Below are positions 15,917 through 25,669 of a stretch of 64,000 nt of DNA, piece by piece. The DNA comes from Lachnospiraceae bacterium (lineage in GTDB: Bacteria; Bacillota; Clostridia; Lachnospirales; Lachnospiraceae): NCBI GenBank assembly GCA_014804755.1, contig JAAUZE010000012.1:1-64000 (forward strand). The letters are read 5' to 3'. Numbering within the stretch: the stretch's first letter is position 1; the number at the start of each line of letters is the position of its first letter. Made by a program: the position numbers and the translations under genes. Under the pieces are notes generated by a model. It saw nothing but the letters and a program-made list of their open reading frames with translations, was not told where the DNA came from and ran no database searches.

Positions 15917-16630
15917 ATGGAGGAATATACGGTAAGCCGTTTGGAGAAAGTCATCGGTTATCATTTTTATAAGGAACAGCTCTTGCGGCAGGCGCTCACA
16001 CACAGCTCCTATGCGAACGAGCGCAAGATCAACCGCTGCGGCGATTATGAACGGCTGGAATTTTTGGGCGACGCGGTGCTGGAGCTTGTGACGAGCGAAT
16101 TTTTATATCTGCGTTATCCGAAGCTTCCCGAAGGGCAGCTCACGAAGCTGCGCGCATCCATGGTATGCGAACCGGCGCTTGCCTACTGTGCAAGGGATTT
16201 GGAGCTTGGCAAATATCTTTTTTTAGGAAAAGGAGAAGACGCGACCGGAGGGAGAGAGCGCGCCTCCATCACGAGCGATGTGATGGAAGCGATCATCGGC
16301 GCGATCTACTTAGACAGCGGTATCACACAGGCAAAGAGCTTTATCATGCGTTTCATACTTAATGACATTGAGGATAAGCAGCTCTTTTACGACAGCAAGA
16401 CGATCCTGCAGGAGCAGATTCAAAAGACGCCCGGAGTCGTGCTTTCCTACGAGCTGGTGTCCGAGGAAGGACCGGAGCATGAGAAAGTGTTCGTGGTGCA
16501 TGCCCTGATCGACGGACAGATCAGAGCACGTGGGCGGGGGCGGAGTAAGAAAGCGGCGGAGCAGGAGGCCGCCTATCAGGTATTGCTTGAGATGAAAAAA
16601 GAAGGAAAGGTTACATTAGAATGTACTTAA
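15917..16630 (+). CDS. rnc: Ribonuclease III
   Basis: A 237-residue double-strand-specific endoribonuclease for rRNA and mRNA processing. The catalytic RNase III domain has YERLEFLGDAVLEL with its metal-binding acidic residues; the C-terminal dsRNA-binding domain ends with GRSKKAAEQEAAYQVLLEM. ATG 15917 is chosen because the domain starts there and an upstream extension would run through the acpP terminator. The gene overlaps the smc start by 10 bases. Confidence 0.96.
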   Translation: MEEYTVSRLEKVIGYHFYKEQLLRQALTHSSYANERKINRCGDYERLEFLGDAVLELVTSEFLYLRYPKLPEGQLTKLRASMVCEPALAYCARDLELGKYLFLGKGEDATGGRERASITSDVMEAIIGAIYLDSGITQAKSFIMRFILNDIEDKQLFYDSKTILQEQIQKTPGVVLSYELVSEEGPEHEKVFVVHALIDGQIRARGRGRSKKAAEQEAAYQVLLEMKKEGKVTLECT

Positions 16631-19600
16631 AAAGTATTGAGGTACAGGGCTTTAAGTCCTTTGCAAATAAGATCGCGTTCCGTTTTCACAACGGGATCAC
16701 GGGAATTGTCGGACCGAACGGTTCCGGAAAAAGTAATGTTGCGGACGCCGTGCGGTGGGTGCTCGGAGAACAGCGGATCAAGCAGCTTCGCGGCGCGTCC
16801 ATGCAGGACGTCATTTTTTCGGGGACGGAGACAAGGAAAGCGCTGGGGTTTGCCTATGTCGCGATCACACTGGACAACACCGATCACCAGTTAGCGATCG
16901 ATTATGATGAGGTGACGGTCGCAAGAAGACTGTATCGTTCGGGCGAGAGCGAGTATCTCATTAACGGTGCGCCGTGCCGCCTGAAGGACGTGAATGAATT
17001 GTTCTATGACACGGGTATCGGCAAAGAGGGCTATTCCATCATCGGACAGGGACAGATCGATCAGATCTTAAGCGGAAAGCCGGAGGATCGGCGCGAACTG
17101 TTTGACGAGGCGGCGGGAATCGTAAAATTCAAACGCCGTAAGCTGACTGCGCAGAAAAAGCTTGCCGATGAGCAGCAGAATCTGGTGCGCGTCAAGGATA
17201 TTCTCTCAGAGCAGGAAAAGCAGCTGGAACCGCTCGAGAAGCAGTCCGAAAAGGCAAAGGTCTACTTACGTAAACGAGAAGAACTCAAAAACTATGACGT
17301 GAACGTCTTTCTGTTAGAGAATCAGCGCGTGCGGGAGCAGCTTACCGACGTGGGTGAGAAGTACGAGATCGCAAGCGGCGATCTTGCGCAGACGAGCGAA
17401 CGTCACGAAAAGATCAAAAACGAGTATGAGCAGATCGAGCAGACGATCGAGGAACTCAATGCGGCGATCGAGGCGGAGAGAACGTCCTTAACGGATACCT
17501 CCGTGATGCGCGGAAAGCTTGAGGGCGAGATCAATGTCTTAAAAGAGCAGATTCATTCGGCGGAGGGAAATAAGACGCATTTCCAGACGAGAATGGACAG
17601 CTTAAACGAAGACATCCGCTTAAAAAACGTGGAAAAGGATTCCGTCCTGACCGATAAAAATAACATTGACGATAAGCTTGCGGAGACGGCGGACGCGCGC
17701 GATCGCGCGCGGGAGGAGCTGCTTTCCACCCAGAACCGCATTGAGGAGTTAAACAGCGGTATCGAGACGGATAAAAATACGATCATACAGGCGTTAAATG
17801 AGCGCGCGACGATCAAGACGCAGCTCGGACGCTTGGACTCCATGATGGAGCAGGTGCAGATCAGAAAGGCGGAATTAAACAGCAGGCTGCTGCGCGCGCG
17901 CTCCGACGAGGAGGAGCAGGACGCCGTCATCAAGGAGCTGGAGGCGGAATTTGAGCGGGTAACGGGAGAGATCGCGAAGCTCAATCAGGATAAAAAGCGC
18001 ATGGAATCACGCGCGGAGGAGATCAAGGGCGAGCTTGCAGGGACGGACGCGAAGCTGAGGGAGGCGCAGGAGCAGTATCATAAGGAGAAATCCAAGCTCG
18101 ACGCCATCATGAACTTAACGGAGCGCTATGAGGGCTATGGAAACAGCATCCGGCGCGTCATGGAGTGCAAAGAAAAGGAAAAGGGCATTATCGGCGTTGT
18201 TGCCGATATTATTAAGGTAGATAAAAAGTACGAGACGGCAATCGAGACGGCGCTCGGCGGAAATATCCAGAATATCGTGACGGACGATGAGGAGACGGCA
18301 AAGCGCATGATCGCGTTCTTGAAGGAGAACCGGTTCGGGCGTGCGACGTTTCTGCCGCTCACGAGCATCACAAAGCCGCAGGAGTTCAAAAATCCCGAGG
18401 CATTGAACGAAACGGGTGTTGTCGGGATGGCGGATGAGCTGGTACATACGGACGCCCGCTATCGCAATGTCGCGAAATCTATGCTGGGCAGAATCCTGGT
18501 CGTTGACAATGTGGATCATGCAGTCAAGATCGCGAGAAAGTTTGACTATGGTATCCGTATGGTGACGATCGAAGGCGAGCTGCTCGTGCCGGGCGGCGCC
18601 ATCAGCGGAGGCGCTTTTAAGAACAACTCCAATCTGCTCGGCAGACGGCGCGAGATGGACGAATTGGAGAAGAAGGTTGCGGACTTAAACGCGCAGGTGG
18701 AGCAGTGTTTAGGAAAGATCGACAGCATCAAGCAGGAAAGGAACGGAATCCGCGCCGATCTTGAAAATATCAAGAACCGCATACAGGAAATGTTTATCGA
18801 GCAGAACACGGCGCGTCTCAATGTGATCAAGGCACAGGAGCGCAGAGAGGAGACCGAAAAGGACTTCGGAGCGTTAAAGGATGAACAGGGCGATATAGAG
18901 GAAAAGCTCGAAGACATTGTAAAAGAGAAAGAGACGGCGTCCAAGCGGCTTGCCGATTCCGAGGAGCTTGAGCAGTCGCTGACGGAAAAAATTAATGAGT
19001 CGCAGCTCATCCTTGAGGAAATACGGGTGAGCGAGAGCGAGCAGGCGGCAGGCGTATCCGAGTGGGATGTGGAGGTACAGAAGCTGTTACAGCGTCAGGA
19101 ATTCGTACAGCAGAATGTTGACCGTATTGAAGGCGAACTGATACGCTTAGAAGGCGACCTTGCACAGATCCGCGAGGGACTCCGCAGCAACGACGAGAAT
19201 GTGGCGCAGAAACGGGAGAGCATCGAGCAGATCAAACAGACGATCGAGGCGTCCCATACGGCACAGAGCGAGACCGAGAAAAAACTGAAAGAAGATACAC
19301 AGCGGCGGGAAGAATTGAGCGCGAAGCAGAAAAATTTCTTCAGCGAGCGCGAAGAATTATCTGCGCGGATCAATGCGCTGGATAAAGAGGTTTACCGCTT
19401 AAACGCACAAAAAGAACGCTTGGAGGAATCCATCGAAACACAGATCAATTACATGTGGGACGAGTACGAGATCACGTTGAGCGACGCAGCCGGACTGCGT
19501 GACGAGGCGCTGACGGATTTATCCGCCATGAAAAAAGAGATCACACGCTTAAAGGATGAGATCCGCAAGCTCGGCGATGTCAACGTCAACGCGATCGAGG

Positions 19601-20181
19601 ATTACAAGAACCTGTCGGAGCGTTACAATTTCCTGAAAACGCAGCATGACGATCTTGTGGAGGCGGCGAGGACCTTAGAGAATATCATCGAAGAACTGGA
19701 TACCGCCATGCGCACGCAGTTTAAGGAAAAATTCGGCGACATCTGCCGGGAATTTGACAAGGTATTCAAAGAACTGTTCGGCGGCGGAAAGGGCGAACTG
19801 GAGCTTCAGGAGGATGAGGATATTCTGGAAGCGGGGATCCGTATCATCGCGCAGCCGCCCGGCAAAAAACTGCAAAATATGATGCAGATGTCCGGCGGCG
19901 AGAAAGCGCTGACGGCGATCGCGCTGCTCTTTGCGATCCAGAACTTAAAACCGTCCCCGTTCTGTCTGCTGGATGAGATTGAGGCGGCGCTCGATGAGAA
20001 TAACGTCGGACGATTTGCAAAATACTTACATAAGCTGACAAAGCATACGCAGTTTATCGTGATCACCCACAGACGCGGTACGATGGAAAAGGTGGACCGC
20101 CTGTACGGCATCACGATGCAGGAAAAAGGAATTTCTGCGCTTGTCAGCGTCAATCTGATCGACAAGGAGCTGGATGAATGA
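16621..20181 (+). CDS. smc: Chromosome partition/condensation ATPase SMC
   Basis: A 1186-residue SMC. The N-terminal head has the Walker A motif GPNGSGKSNVADAVRW; two long coiled coils flank a hinge at about 510-640 with GGAISGG just beyond; the C-terminal head carries the signature MSGGEKALTAIALLFAIQ and Walker B FCLLDEIEAALDENNV. It loads with ScpAB (not in this window) and organises the nucleoid. It overlaps rnc by 10 bases and ftsY by 4 (ATGA). Confidence 0.98.
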   Translation: MYLKSIEVQGFKSFANKIAFRFHNGITGIVGPNGSGKSNVADAVRWVLGEQRIKQLRGASMQDVIFSGTETRKALGFAYVAITLDNTDHQLAIDYDEVTVARRLYRSGESEYLINGAPCRLKDVNELFYDTGIGKEGYSIIGQGQIDQILSGKPEDRRELFDEAAGIVKFKRRKLTAQKKLADEQQNLVRVKDILSEQEKQLEPLEKQSEKAKVYLRKREELKNYDVNVFLLENQRVREQLTDVGEKYEIASGDLAQTSERHEKIKNEYEQIEQTIEELNAAIEAERTSLTDTSVMRGKLEGEINVLKEQIHSAEGNKTHFQTRMDSLNEDIRLKNVEKDSVLTDKNNIDDKLAETADARDRAREELLSTQNRIEELNSGIETDKNTIIQALNERATIKTQLGRLDSMMEQVQIRKAELNSRLLRARSDEEEQDAVIKELEAEFERVTGEIAKLNQDKKRMESRAEEIKGELAGTDAKLREAQEQYHKEKSKLDAIMNLTERYEGYGNSIRRVMECKEKEKGIIGVVADIIKVDKKYETAIETALGGNIQNIVTDDEETAKRMIAFLKENRFGRATFLPLTSITKPQEFKNPEALNETGVVGMADELVHTDARYRNVAKSMLGRILVVDNVDHAVKIARKFDYGIRMVTIEGELLVPGGAISGGAFKNNSNLLGRRREMDELEKKVADLNAQVEQCLGKIDSIKQERNGIRADLENIKNRIQEMFIEQNTARLNVIKAQERREETEKDFGALKDEQGDIEEKLEDIVKEKETASKRLADSEELEQSLTEKINESQLILEEIRVSESEQAAGVSEWDVEVQKLLQRQEFVQQNVDRIEGELIRLEGDLAQIREGLRSNDENVAQKRESIEQIKQTIEASHTAQSETEKKLKEDTQRREELSAKQKNFFSEREELSARINALDKEVYRLNAQKERLEESIETQINYMWDEYEITLSDAAGLRDEALTDLSAMKKEITRLKDEIRKLGDVNVNAIEDYKNLSERYNFLKTQHDDLVEAARTLENIIEELDTAMRTQFKEKFGDICREFDKVFKELFGGGKGELELQEDEDILEAGIRIIAQPPGKKLQNMMQMSGGEKALTAIALLFAIQNLKPSPFCLLDEIEAALDENNVGRFAKYLHKLTKHTQFIVITHRRGTMEKVDRLYGITMQEKGISALVSVNLIDKELDE

Positions 20182-21158
20182 GTGAAGAAAAAAAGGGCTT
20201 TTTCGGACGCCTGAAAGCGGGACTGACGAAGACGAGGGATTCCATCGTTCGCGGAATGGATTCGGTGTTTGGCGGCTTCGGCAGCATTGACGACGAGTTT
20301 TATGAGGAACTCGAGGAACTGATGATCATGGGCGATATGGGCGTCAATGCGACATCGGATATTTTGGAACGCTTAAAAAAGCAGGTGAAGGAACAGCACA
20401 TCAAGGAGCCTGCGGCATGCCGTCAGCTTCTGATCGACAGCATCTGCGAGCAGATGCAGGTCGGAGAGGCGGCATATGAATTTGAAAATAGACAGTCGGT
20501 CATCATGATCGTCGGTGTGAATGGCGTCGGAAAGACGACTTCGGTCGGCAAGCTGGCGGGCTTGCTGAAGGATCAGGGGAAGAAGGTGCTCATTGCGGCA
20601 GCGGATACCTTCCGTGCGGCGGCGGGAGAACAGCTTTCCGAATGGTGTGCGCGGGCAGGCGTGGAAATGATCGGAGGCAAGGAGGGCGCCGATCCGGCTT
20701 CCGTGATCTACGATGCGGTCAACGCGGCAAAGGCGCGCGGCGTGGATGTGCTGATCTGCGATACGGCGGGGCGGCTTCACAATAAGAAAAATCTGATGGA
20801 AGAGCTTCGCAAGATGAACCGCATCATCGACCGGGAGTTTCCCGATGCCCACCGTGAAAACTTAGTCGTTTTGGATGGAACCACCGGACAGAATGCGCTG
20901 GTACAGGCGCGGGAATTCGGGGATGTCACGGAGCTTACGGGAATTGTTTTGACGAAAATGGACGGGACGGCGAAGGGCGGTATTGCCGTGGCAATCCAGT
21001 CCGAGCTTCAGGTACCTGTGAAATATATCGGCGTCGGGGAGCAGATGGATGATCTGCAGAAATTTCATCCGAATGAATTTGTGGAGGCGCTGTTTGACCG
21101 TCCCGAGGCGGATGTGGCTGCGCCGGCACCGGAAATCGGGGAAAACGATTCAGAGTAG
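20178..21158 (+). CDS. ftsY: Signal recognition particle receptor FtsY
   Basis: A 326-residue SRP-type GTPase with an N domain and G domain: GVNGVGKTTSVGKLAGLL (G1), ADTFRAAAGEQL, CDTAGRLHNKKNLMEEL and LTKMDGTAKGGIA (G4). The short N-terminal acidic/basic region is typical of Firmicutes. It pairs with Ffh (28747) to dock nascent membrane proteins. Coupled to smc by an ATGA overlap. Usually ylxM-ffh follows directly; here about 7 kb intervene. Confidence 0.97.
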   Translation: MSEEKKGFFGRLKAGLTKTRDSIVRGMDSVFGGFGSIDDEFYEELEELMIMGDMGVNATSDILERLKKQVKEQHIKEPAACRQLLIDSICEQMQVGEAAYEFENRQSVIMIVGVNGVGKTTSVGKLAGLLKDQGKKVLIAAADTFRAAAGEQLSEWCARAGVEMIGGKEGADPASVIYDAVNAAKARGVDVLICDTAGRLHNKKNLMEELRKMNRIIDREFPDAHRENLVVLDGTTGQNALVQAREFGDVTELTGIVLTKMDGTAKGGIAVAIQSELQVPVKYIGVGEQMDDLQKFHPNEFVEALFDRPEADVAAPAPEIGENDSE

Positions 21159-21244
21159 TGGAAAGCGGACTGTGAAATACATCGGCGTTTTGCACTTTGT
21201 GCGGATGTCCGGATTTACAGACTGAGAGAGGATGGAGGAATACG

Positions 21245-22468
21245 ATGGGAGCGGAAATGTTGACATTGGAGCGATTCGAGGAGGCATCCGAGATCGTAAA
21301 AAAAGTGACGAGCGAGACCAAGCTGGTCTACAGTGATTTTTACAGTAAACAGACTGGGAATAAGGTGTACTTAAAACCGGAGAATATGCAGTTCACGGGG
21401 GCCTATAAAGTGAGGGGCGCTTATTACAAAATGACGACGCTCACGGAGGAGGAACGTGAGCGCGGCATCATCACGGCATCCGCCGGCAACCATGCGCAGG
21501 GCGTGGCATATGCGGCACAGTGCTTCGGCGTAAAGGCAGTCATTGTCATGCCGACGACAACGCCGCTCATCAAGGTGAATCGGACAAAAAGCTATGGTGC
21601 TGAGGTCGTACTGCACGGGGACGTGTATGACGAGGCATGCGCGCGGGCATATGAGCTTGCAGATGAGAATGGCTATACCTTTATTCATCCGTTCGACGAT
21701 CTGGCGGTGGCGACCGGGCAGGGCACGATCGCAATGGAAATCTTTAAGGATCTTCCCGTCGTCGATACGATTTTAGTTCCCATCGGCGGAGGCGGACTGG
21801 CAACCGGCGTTTCGACGCTGGCGAAGCTGCTCAATCCCAAGATCAAGGTCATCGGTGTGGAGCCTGCGGGCGCAAACTGTATGCAGGTATCGCTGCAAAA
21901 GGATCAGGTGACGACGCTTCCGAAGGTCAACACGATCGCGGATGGTACGGCGGTGAAGACGCCGGGAGAAAAGCTTTTTCCGTATATAAAAGAAAATTTG
22001 GACGATATTATTACCGTGGAAGATGAGGATTTGGTCGTTGCCTTTCTCGACATGGTCGAAAACCATAAGATGGTGGTCGAAAATTCCGGTCTTCTCACCG
22101 TTGCGGCATTGAAGCAGCTTGCCGTGAAAGGAAAAAAAGTCGTATCGATCTTAAGCGGCGGCAATATGGACGTGATCACCATGTCCTCCGTTGTGCAGCA
22201 GGGGCTGATTTTACGCGACAGGATCTTCACGGTATCGACGCTCCTGCCGGATAAGCCGGGCGAGTTGAGCCGGGTAGCGGACGTCATTGCCAAGCTGAAC
22301 GGAAACGTGATCAAGCTGGAGCACAATCAGTTCGTATCGATCAATCGGAATGCTGCTGTGGAGCTGCGCATCACGATCGAAGCATTCGGTACGGAACATA
22401 AAACACAGATCATGCAGGCGCTTGAAGAGAACGGATACAGCCCGAAAGCGGTACGGACGGTCATTTAA
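21245..22468 (+). CDS. Threonine ammonia-lyase with ACT domain
   Basis: A 407-residue PLP enzyme deaminating threonine to 2-oxobutyrate. The PLP lysine lies in FTGAYKVRGAYYKM; SAGNHAQGVAYAAQ and the glycine-rich VPIGGGGLATGVS phosphate-binding loop are present. The C-terminal 75 residues form an ACT domain (FTVSTLLPDKPGELSRVAD). One ACT domain and this length fit the catabolic TdcB-like/clostridial IlvA group. ATG 21245 follows ATGGAGGAAT; upstream codons lack a site. Whether it is biosynthetic or catabolic cannot be told from sequence. Confidence 0.92.
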   Translation: MGAEMLTLERFEEASEIVKKVTSETKLVYSDFYSKQTGNKVYLKPENMQFTGAYKVRGAYYKMTTLTEEERERGIITASAGNHAQGVAYAAQCFGVKAVIVMPTTTPLIKVNRTKSYGAEVVLHGDVYDEACARAYELADENGYTFIHPFDDLAVATGQGTIAMEIFKDLPVVDTILVPIGGGGLATGVSTLAKLLNPKIKVIGVEPAGANCMQVSLQKDQVTTLPKVNTIADGTAVKTPGEKLFPYIKENLDDIITVEDEDLVVAFLDMVENHKMVVENSGLLTVAALKQLAVKGKKVVSILSGGNMDVITMSSVVQQGLILRDRIFTVSTLLPDKPGELSRVADVIAKLNGNVIKLEHNQFVSINRNAAVELRITIEAFGTEHKTQIMQALEENGYSPKAVRTVI

Positions 22469-22494
22469 GAGAAACACGGAATGCGGGTGAGGCG

Positions 22495-23481
22495 ATGAAG
22501 GATCGCTTCACACAGTATGGAAAATTCATGACGGGACGAATCAATAGAAAGCGGTATGAGAGGGAAAAGCGGACTATGGGAAATAAAAAAAACGGGAACG
22601 AAAAGAAACGCACGGATTTCATAAAAAGGGCGAGAACGGCTTTGCGGAGTTATCTGATCATAACGCTCGGAACACTCATTTATTCATCGGGCATCAGTCT
22701 CCTTTTAGATCCGAATAACTTAGCGCCCGGTGGTGTGTCCGGTATTTCCATTATGTTAAGCCGTTATACGCCGCTTACGACAGGTACATGGATTCTGATC
22801 ATCAATATTCCGCTTTTGGTGATCGGAGGATGGAAGCTTGGCAGAAAATTTATCGTAAAGACCTGCTATGCGACGGTCATGACGTCGGTCTTTACCAACC
22901 TGCTTGGTGACATGCAGCCGATCACGAACGATTTAATCTGTGCGGTCGTTTTGGGCGGCATTGCGGTCGGCTGCGGTCTTGGTCTGGTATTCCGGGCGGG
23001 CGGCACGACGGGCGGCATGGATATTGTTGTGAAGCTTTTGCGCTTGAAATTCCCATACTTAAAAGCTGGTTCCATTTTTCTTGCGCTTGATATGGTCGTC
23101 GTCATCATATCCGGCTTTGTATTCCAAAATTTAACGCTGGGCGTATATGCAGGAATCGTCATTGCGCTTGACGCGCGTGTGATGGATGTGATCCTGTACG
23201 GGCAGGACGAGGCGCGTCTGATCTATATCATCAGTGACCGGCATGAACAGATCGCGGGGCGGCTGATGGAGGAGATTAATATCGGCGTGACCTATTTAGA
23301 GGGAGAGGGCGCGTACACGGAAAAGGATAAAAAGATCATCCTTTGCGCCACAAGAAAGCAGCGCTCGCCGGAAGTCATCAATATCGTGAAGGAGGAGGAT
23401 GAGAGAGCCTTTCTCATCGTCTCAAGCGCGAACGAGATTTTCGGAGAGGGCTATAAGAGTTACTGGACGGAGCAATTATAA
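22495..23481 (+). CDS. YitT family membrane protein
   Basis: A 328-residue member of the YitT/DUF161-DUF2179 family, function unknown. A basic N-terminal region of about 50 residues precedes five to six membrane helices (from ALRSYLIITLGTLIYSSGI), with FRAGGTTGGMDIVVKLL typical of the family; the soluble C-terminal DUF2179 domain follows (residues about 245-328). ATG 22495 has a weak GTGAGGCG site; ATG 22576 is an alternative that would shorten the basic extension. It ends at the terminator at 23558. Confidence 0.88.
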   Translation: MKDRFTQYGKFMTGRINRKRYEREKRTMGNKKNGNEKKRTDFIKRARTALRSYLIITLGTLIYSSGISLLLDPNNLAPGGVSGISIMLSRYTPLTTGTWILIINIPLLVIGGWKLGRKFIVKTCYATVMTSVFTNLLGDMQPITNDLICAVVLGGIAVGCGLGLVFRAGGTTGGMDIVVKLLRLKFPYLKAGSIFLALDMVVVIISGFVFQNLTLGVYAGIVIALDARVMDVILYGQDEARLIYIISDRHEQIAGRLMEEINIGVTYLEGEGAYTEKDKKIILCATRKQRSPEVINIVKEEDERAFLIVSSANEIFGEGYKSYWTEQL

Positions 23482-23557
23482 AGAAGCTTCTTTCAAGGCG
23501 GGGTTCTTACGCTGTTACGGCGGACAGGAATTAGGCTGCGAGAGACTTTGATCAATC

Positions 23558-23598
23558 AGGACCGTTTGAACCATAATCGAAAACGGTTCTGATTTTTT
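23558..23598 (+). terminator. Terminator after the YitT gene
   Basis: AGGACCGTTT (23558-23567) pairs perfectly with AAACGGTTCT (23581-23590, one G-T pair), followed by GATTTTTT. Confidence 0.75.
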
Positions 23599-23601
23599 AC
23601 A

Positions 23602-23655
23602 TATAGGAAATTTCTTAAAACTAGAAGAATCGCGCAGCGTTCTTTTTTGTATAAG
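23602..23655. repeat. Short palindromic dispersed repeat, copy A
   Basis: TATAGGAAATTTC, then ACTAGAAGAATCGCG and CGTTCTTTT, ending GTATAAGAAA. The same blocks in the same order occur at 34187-34268, where the hairpins are more complete. It may be a degenerate REP/MITE-like sequence. The remaining bases to 23757 hold only the leader of the next gene (GCAGGGAGG site). Confidence 0.5.
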
Positions 23656-23757
23656 AAATACTTATGATATGCTAGTGAAAATCGAATTGACCGATAAGGT
23701 TCTTTTTCTTAAAATGGAATTGTAACAAAAAAAGATATCTGGCAGGGAGGTAATACG

Positions 23758-24264
23758 ATGAAAGAACTGATTTTATATTTTTCGAGAGCAGATGAGAATT
23801 ATTTCGGCGGGAGCCTGAAATACATTGAAAAAGGGAATACGGAAGTGGTGGCGGAAAAAGCGGCGGCCCTTACAGGTGCGGATTTATTCAAAGTGGAGCC
23901 TGTAAAGCCCTATTCCGCAGATTACAATACCTGTATTGAACAGGCAAAGAAAGATTTACAAGGCGGTGCGCGCCCTGAAGTTGTGGCAATGCCGGAAAAT
24001 ATGTCGCAGTATGATTTGATCACAGTCATGTACCCGAATTACTGGGGAACCATGCCGATGCCTATGTTTACCGTTCTGGAACAGATCAATTTTGAGGGGA
24101 AAACAGTCCGTCCGGTATGTACCCATGAGGGCAGTGGGATGGGGAAAAGTGAAGCAGACCTGAAGAAATGCTGTCCGGGAGCCGTGATCAAAAAAGGCCT
24201 GGCAATACAGGGAAGCAGTGTGGGCAGGTGCGATGCTGTTTTGAAAAAATGGCTGGAAGCGTAA
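23758..24264 (+). CDS. Flavodoxin-family protein
   Basis: A 168-residue flavodoxin-fold protein. LILYFSRADENYFGG gives the N-terminal strand; the usual T/S-x-T-G phosphate loop is replaced by a longer insert (KYIEKGNTEVVAEKAA), as in the flavodoxin_4 subfamily. MYPNYWGTMPMPMFT and THEGSGMGKSEADL match flavin-contact segments. It probably binds FMN and works as an electron carrier or small quinone-type reductase. First gene of a four-gene redox cluster (23758-26806). Confidence 0.85.
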   Translation: MKELILYFSRADENYFGGSLKYIEKGNTEVVAEKAAALTGADLFKVEPVKPYSADYNTCIEQAKKDLQGGARPEVVAMPENMSQYDLITVMYPNYWGTMPMPMFTVLEQINFEGKTVRPVCTHEGSGMGKSEADLKKCCPGAVIKKGLAIQGSSVGRCDAVLKKWLEA

Positions 24265-24270
24265 TGAGAT

Positions 24271-24645
24271 ATGGAAAAAGATGATAAAACACAGCTTGTT
24301 ATGCTGTATGAAAATATGTATCAGCTTATGATAAGGAAAGATACGGATGGCCTTGCAAAAATACTCAGTGAGGAGTTTTTGCTGCATCATATGACGGGAA
24401 TGGTACAGAGGAAACAGGAATTTTTGCAGGCAGTCCGACAGGGAACATTAAATTATTTCTCTGCTGTCCACGAAAAAGTTGATGTTCAGATTACAGGAGA
24501 TTATGCGCAGTTAATCGGTGACAGCCGGGTTTTGGCAGCGGTATTTGGAGGAAGCAGACATACATGGCGGTTAAGACAGACGATTTCCTGTAAAAAGGAA
24601 AATGGTGTATGGACCATAGAGAAGTCGGTTGCCTCTGTATATTGA
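24271..24645 (+). CDS. SnoaL/NTF2-like protein
   Basis: A 124-residue cone-shaped alpha+beta (NTF2-like, DUF4440/SnoaL-type) protein: an N-terminal helix with DTDGLAKILSEEFLLHH, then strands ending in TWRLRQTISCKKENGVWTI. Such proteins act as small enzymes or ligand binders; no catalytic residue can be fixed. It begins 6 bases after the flavodoxin gene and precedes the SDR gene closely. Confidence 0.75.
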   Translation: MEKDDKTQLVMLYENMYQLMIRKDTDGLAKILSEEFLLHHMTGMVQRKQEFLQAVRQGTLNYFSAVHEKVDVQITGDYAQLIGDSRVLAAVFGGSRHTWRLRQTISCKKENGVWTIEKSVASVY

Positions 24646-24663
24646 AAGGCTAGGAGGAGTGTA

Positions 24664-25497
24664 ATGAAAAAAGAAGTGATGATTTTGACAGGAGCAGGTC
24701 AAATTGGAATGGCGATTGCAAGACGCATGGGGTATGGTAAAAAGATTGTCATGGGTGACAAGAACTTTGAAAATGCGAAAGCGATCGCAGGGATTATGAA
24801 TCAGGCAGGATTTGATGTAGATCCCGTGGAAATGGATTTATCGTCACGGGAATCTATTTTGAAACTGATCGATAAGGCGCTCAGTTACGGAGAGATTACA
24901 ATGCTTGTCAATGCGGCGGGAGTATCCCCAAGTCAGGCGCCTGTTGAAGCGATATTAAAGGTGGACCTATATGGTACGGCGGTATTATTAGAGGAAGTCG
25001 GAAAAGTGATCGCAGAAGGCGGTGTCGGGGTAACGATCTCCAGTCAGTCCGGGCATCGGATGAAACAGCTTACGCCCGAGGAAGATGAGCAGCTTGCCAT
25101 AACACCGACAGAAGAATTGTTAAATCTCGAGATTTTACAGCCCGAGAACATAAAGGACACACTTCATGCTTATCAAATGGCGAAGCGCTGTAATGAAAAA
25201 CGTGTCATGGCTGAATCCGTAAAATGGGGCGAAAGAGGGGCAAGACTGAATTCCATTTCTCCGGGAATTATCGTGACACCGCTTGCCATTGATGAATTTA
25301 ACGGACTTCGTGGGGATTTTTATAAAAATATGTTTGCGAAATGTCCTGCGGGCAGACCGGGCACAGCGGATGAAGTCGCAAATGTGGCAGAACTCCTGAT
25401 GAGTCCGGCGGGCGCTTTTATTACCGGAGCGGATTTCCTGATTGACGGCGGTGCGACTGCAAGTTATTTTTATGGTGCATTGAAACCGGAAAAGTGA
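24664..25497 (+). CDS. Short-chain dehydrogenase/reductase
   Basis: A 277-residue SDR oxidoreductase. The dinucleotide-binding N-terminus is VMILTGAGQIGMAIARRMG, with MLVNAAGVSPSQ as the NAG motif, SSQSG as the catalytic Ser region, YQMAKRC as the Tyr-x3-Lys and INSISPGIIVTPL-like sequence (NSISPGIIVTP) after it; the C-terminus FITGADFLIDGGATASYF is typical. Substrate unknown. GGAGGAGTGTA precedes the ATG. Confidence 0.9.
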   Translation: MKKEVMILTGAGQIGMAIARRMGYGKKIVMGDKNFENAKAIAGIMNQAGFDVDPVEMDLSSRESILKLIDKALSYGEITMLVNAAGVSPSQAPVEAILKVDLYGTAVLLEEVGKVIAEGGVGVTISSQSGHRMKQLTPEEDEQLAITPTEELLNLEILQPENIKDTLHAYQMAKRCNEKRVMAESVKWGERGARLNSISPGIIVTPLAIDEFNGLRGDFYKNMFAKCPAGRPGTADEVANVAELLMSPAGAFITGADFLIDGGATASYFYGALKPEK

Positions 25498-25663
25498 AAT
25501 CCCCCGCAGCAAGCTGACTGGGGATTCACCCTCGCGGCATTCGCCAAATGTCTGCTGCGCAGCCGCTTGGCTCATTGCTCGCGGTAATAAATTTTTCACA
25601 CGCGAGTTTGTGCCGACGCCGTCGGCATCAGGCTCAAACAGCGCAGGATGAGAGAAAGGCAGG
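25498..25663. other. Intergenic GC-rich palindromic stretch
   Basis: AATCCCC...GGGGATT just after the SDR stop forms a hairpin, followed by further imperfect dyads (GCGGCATTCGCC, GCCGACGCCGTCGGC). Composition differs from the genes on either side. It is probably an intergenic palindromic repeat; no gene is supported. Confidence 0.4.
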
Positions 25664-25669
25664 ATGATG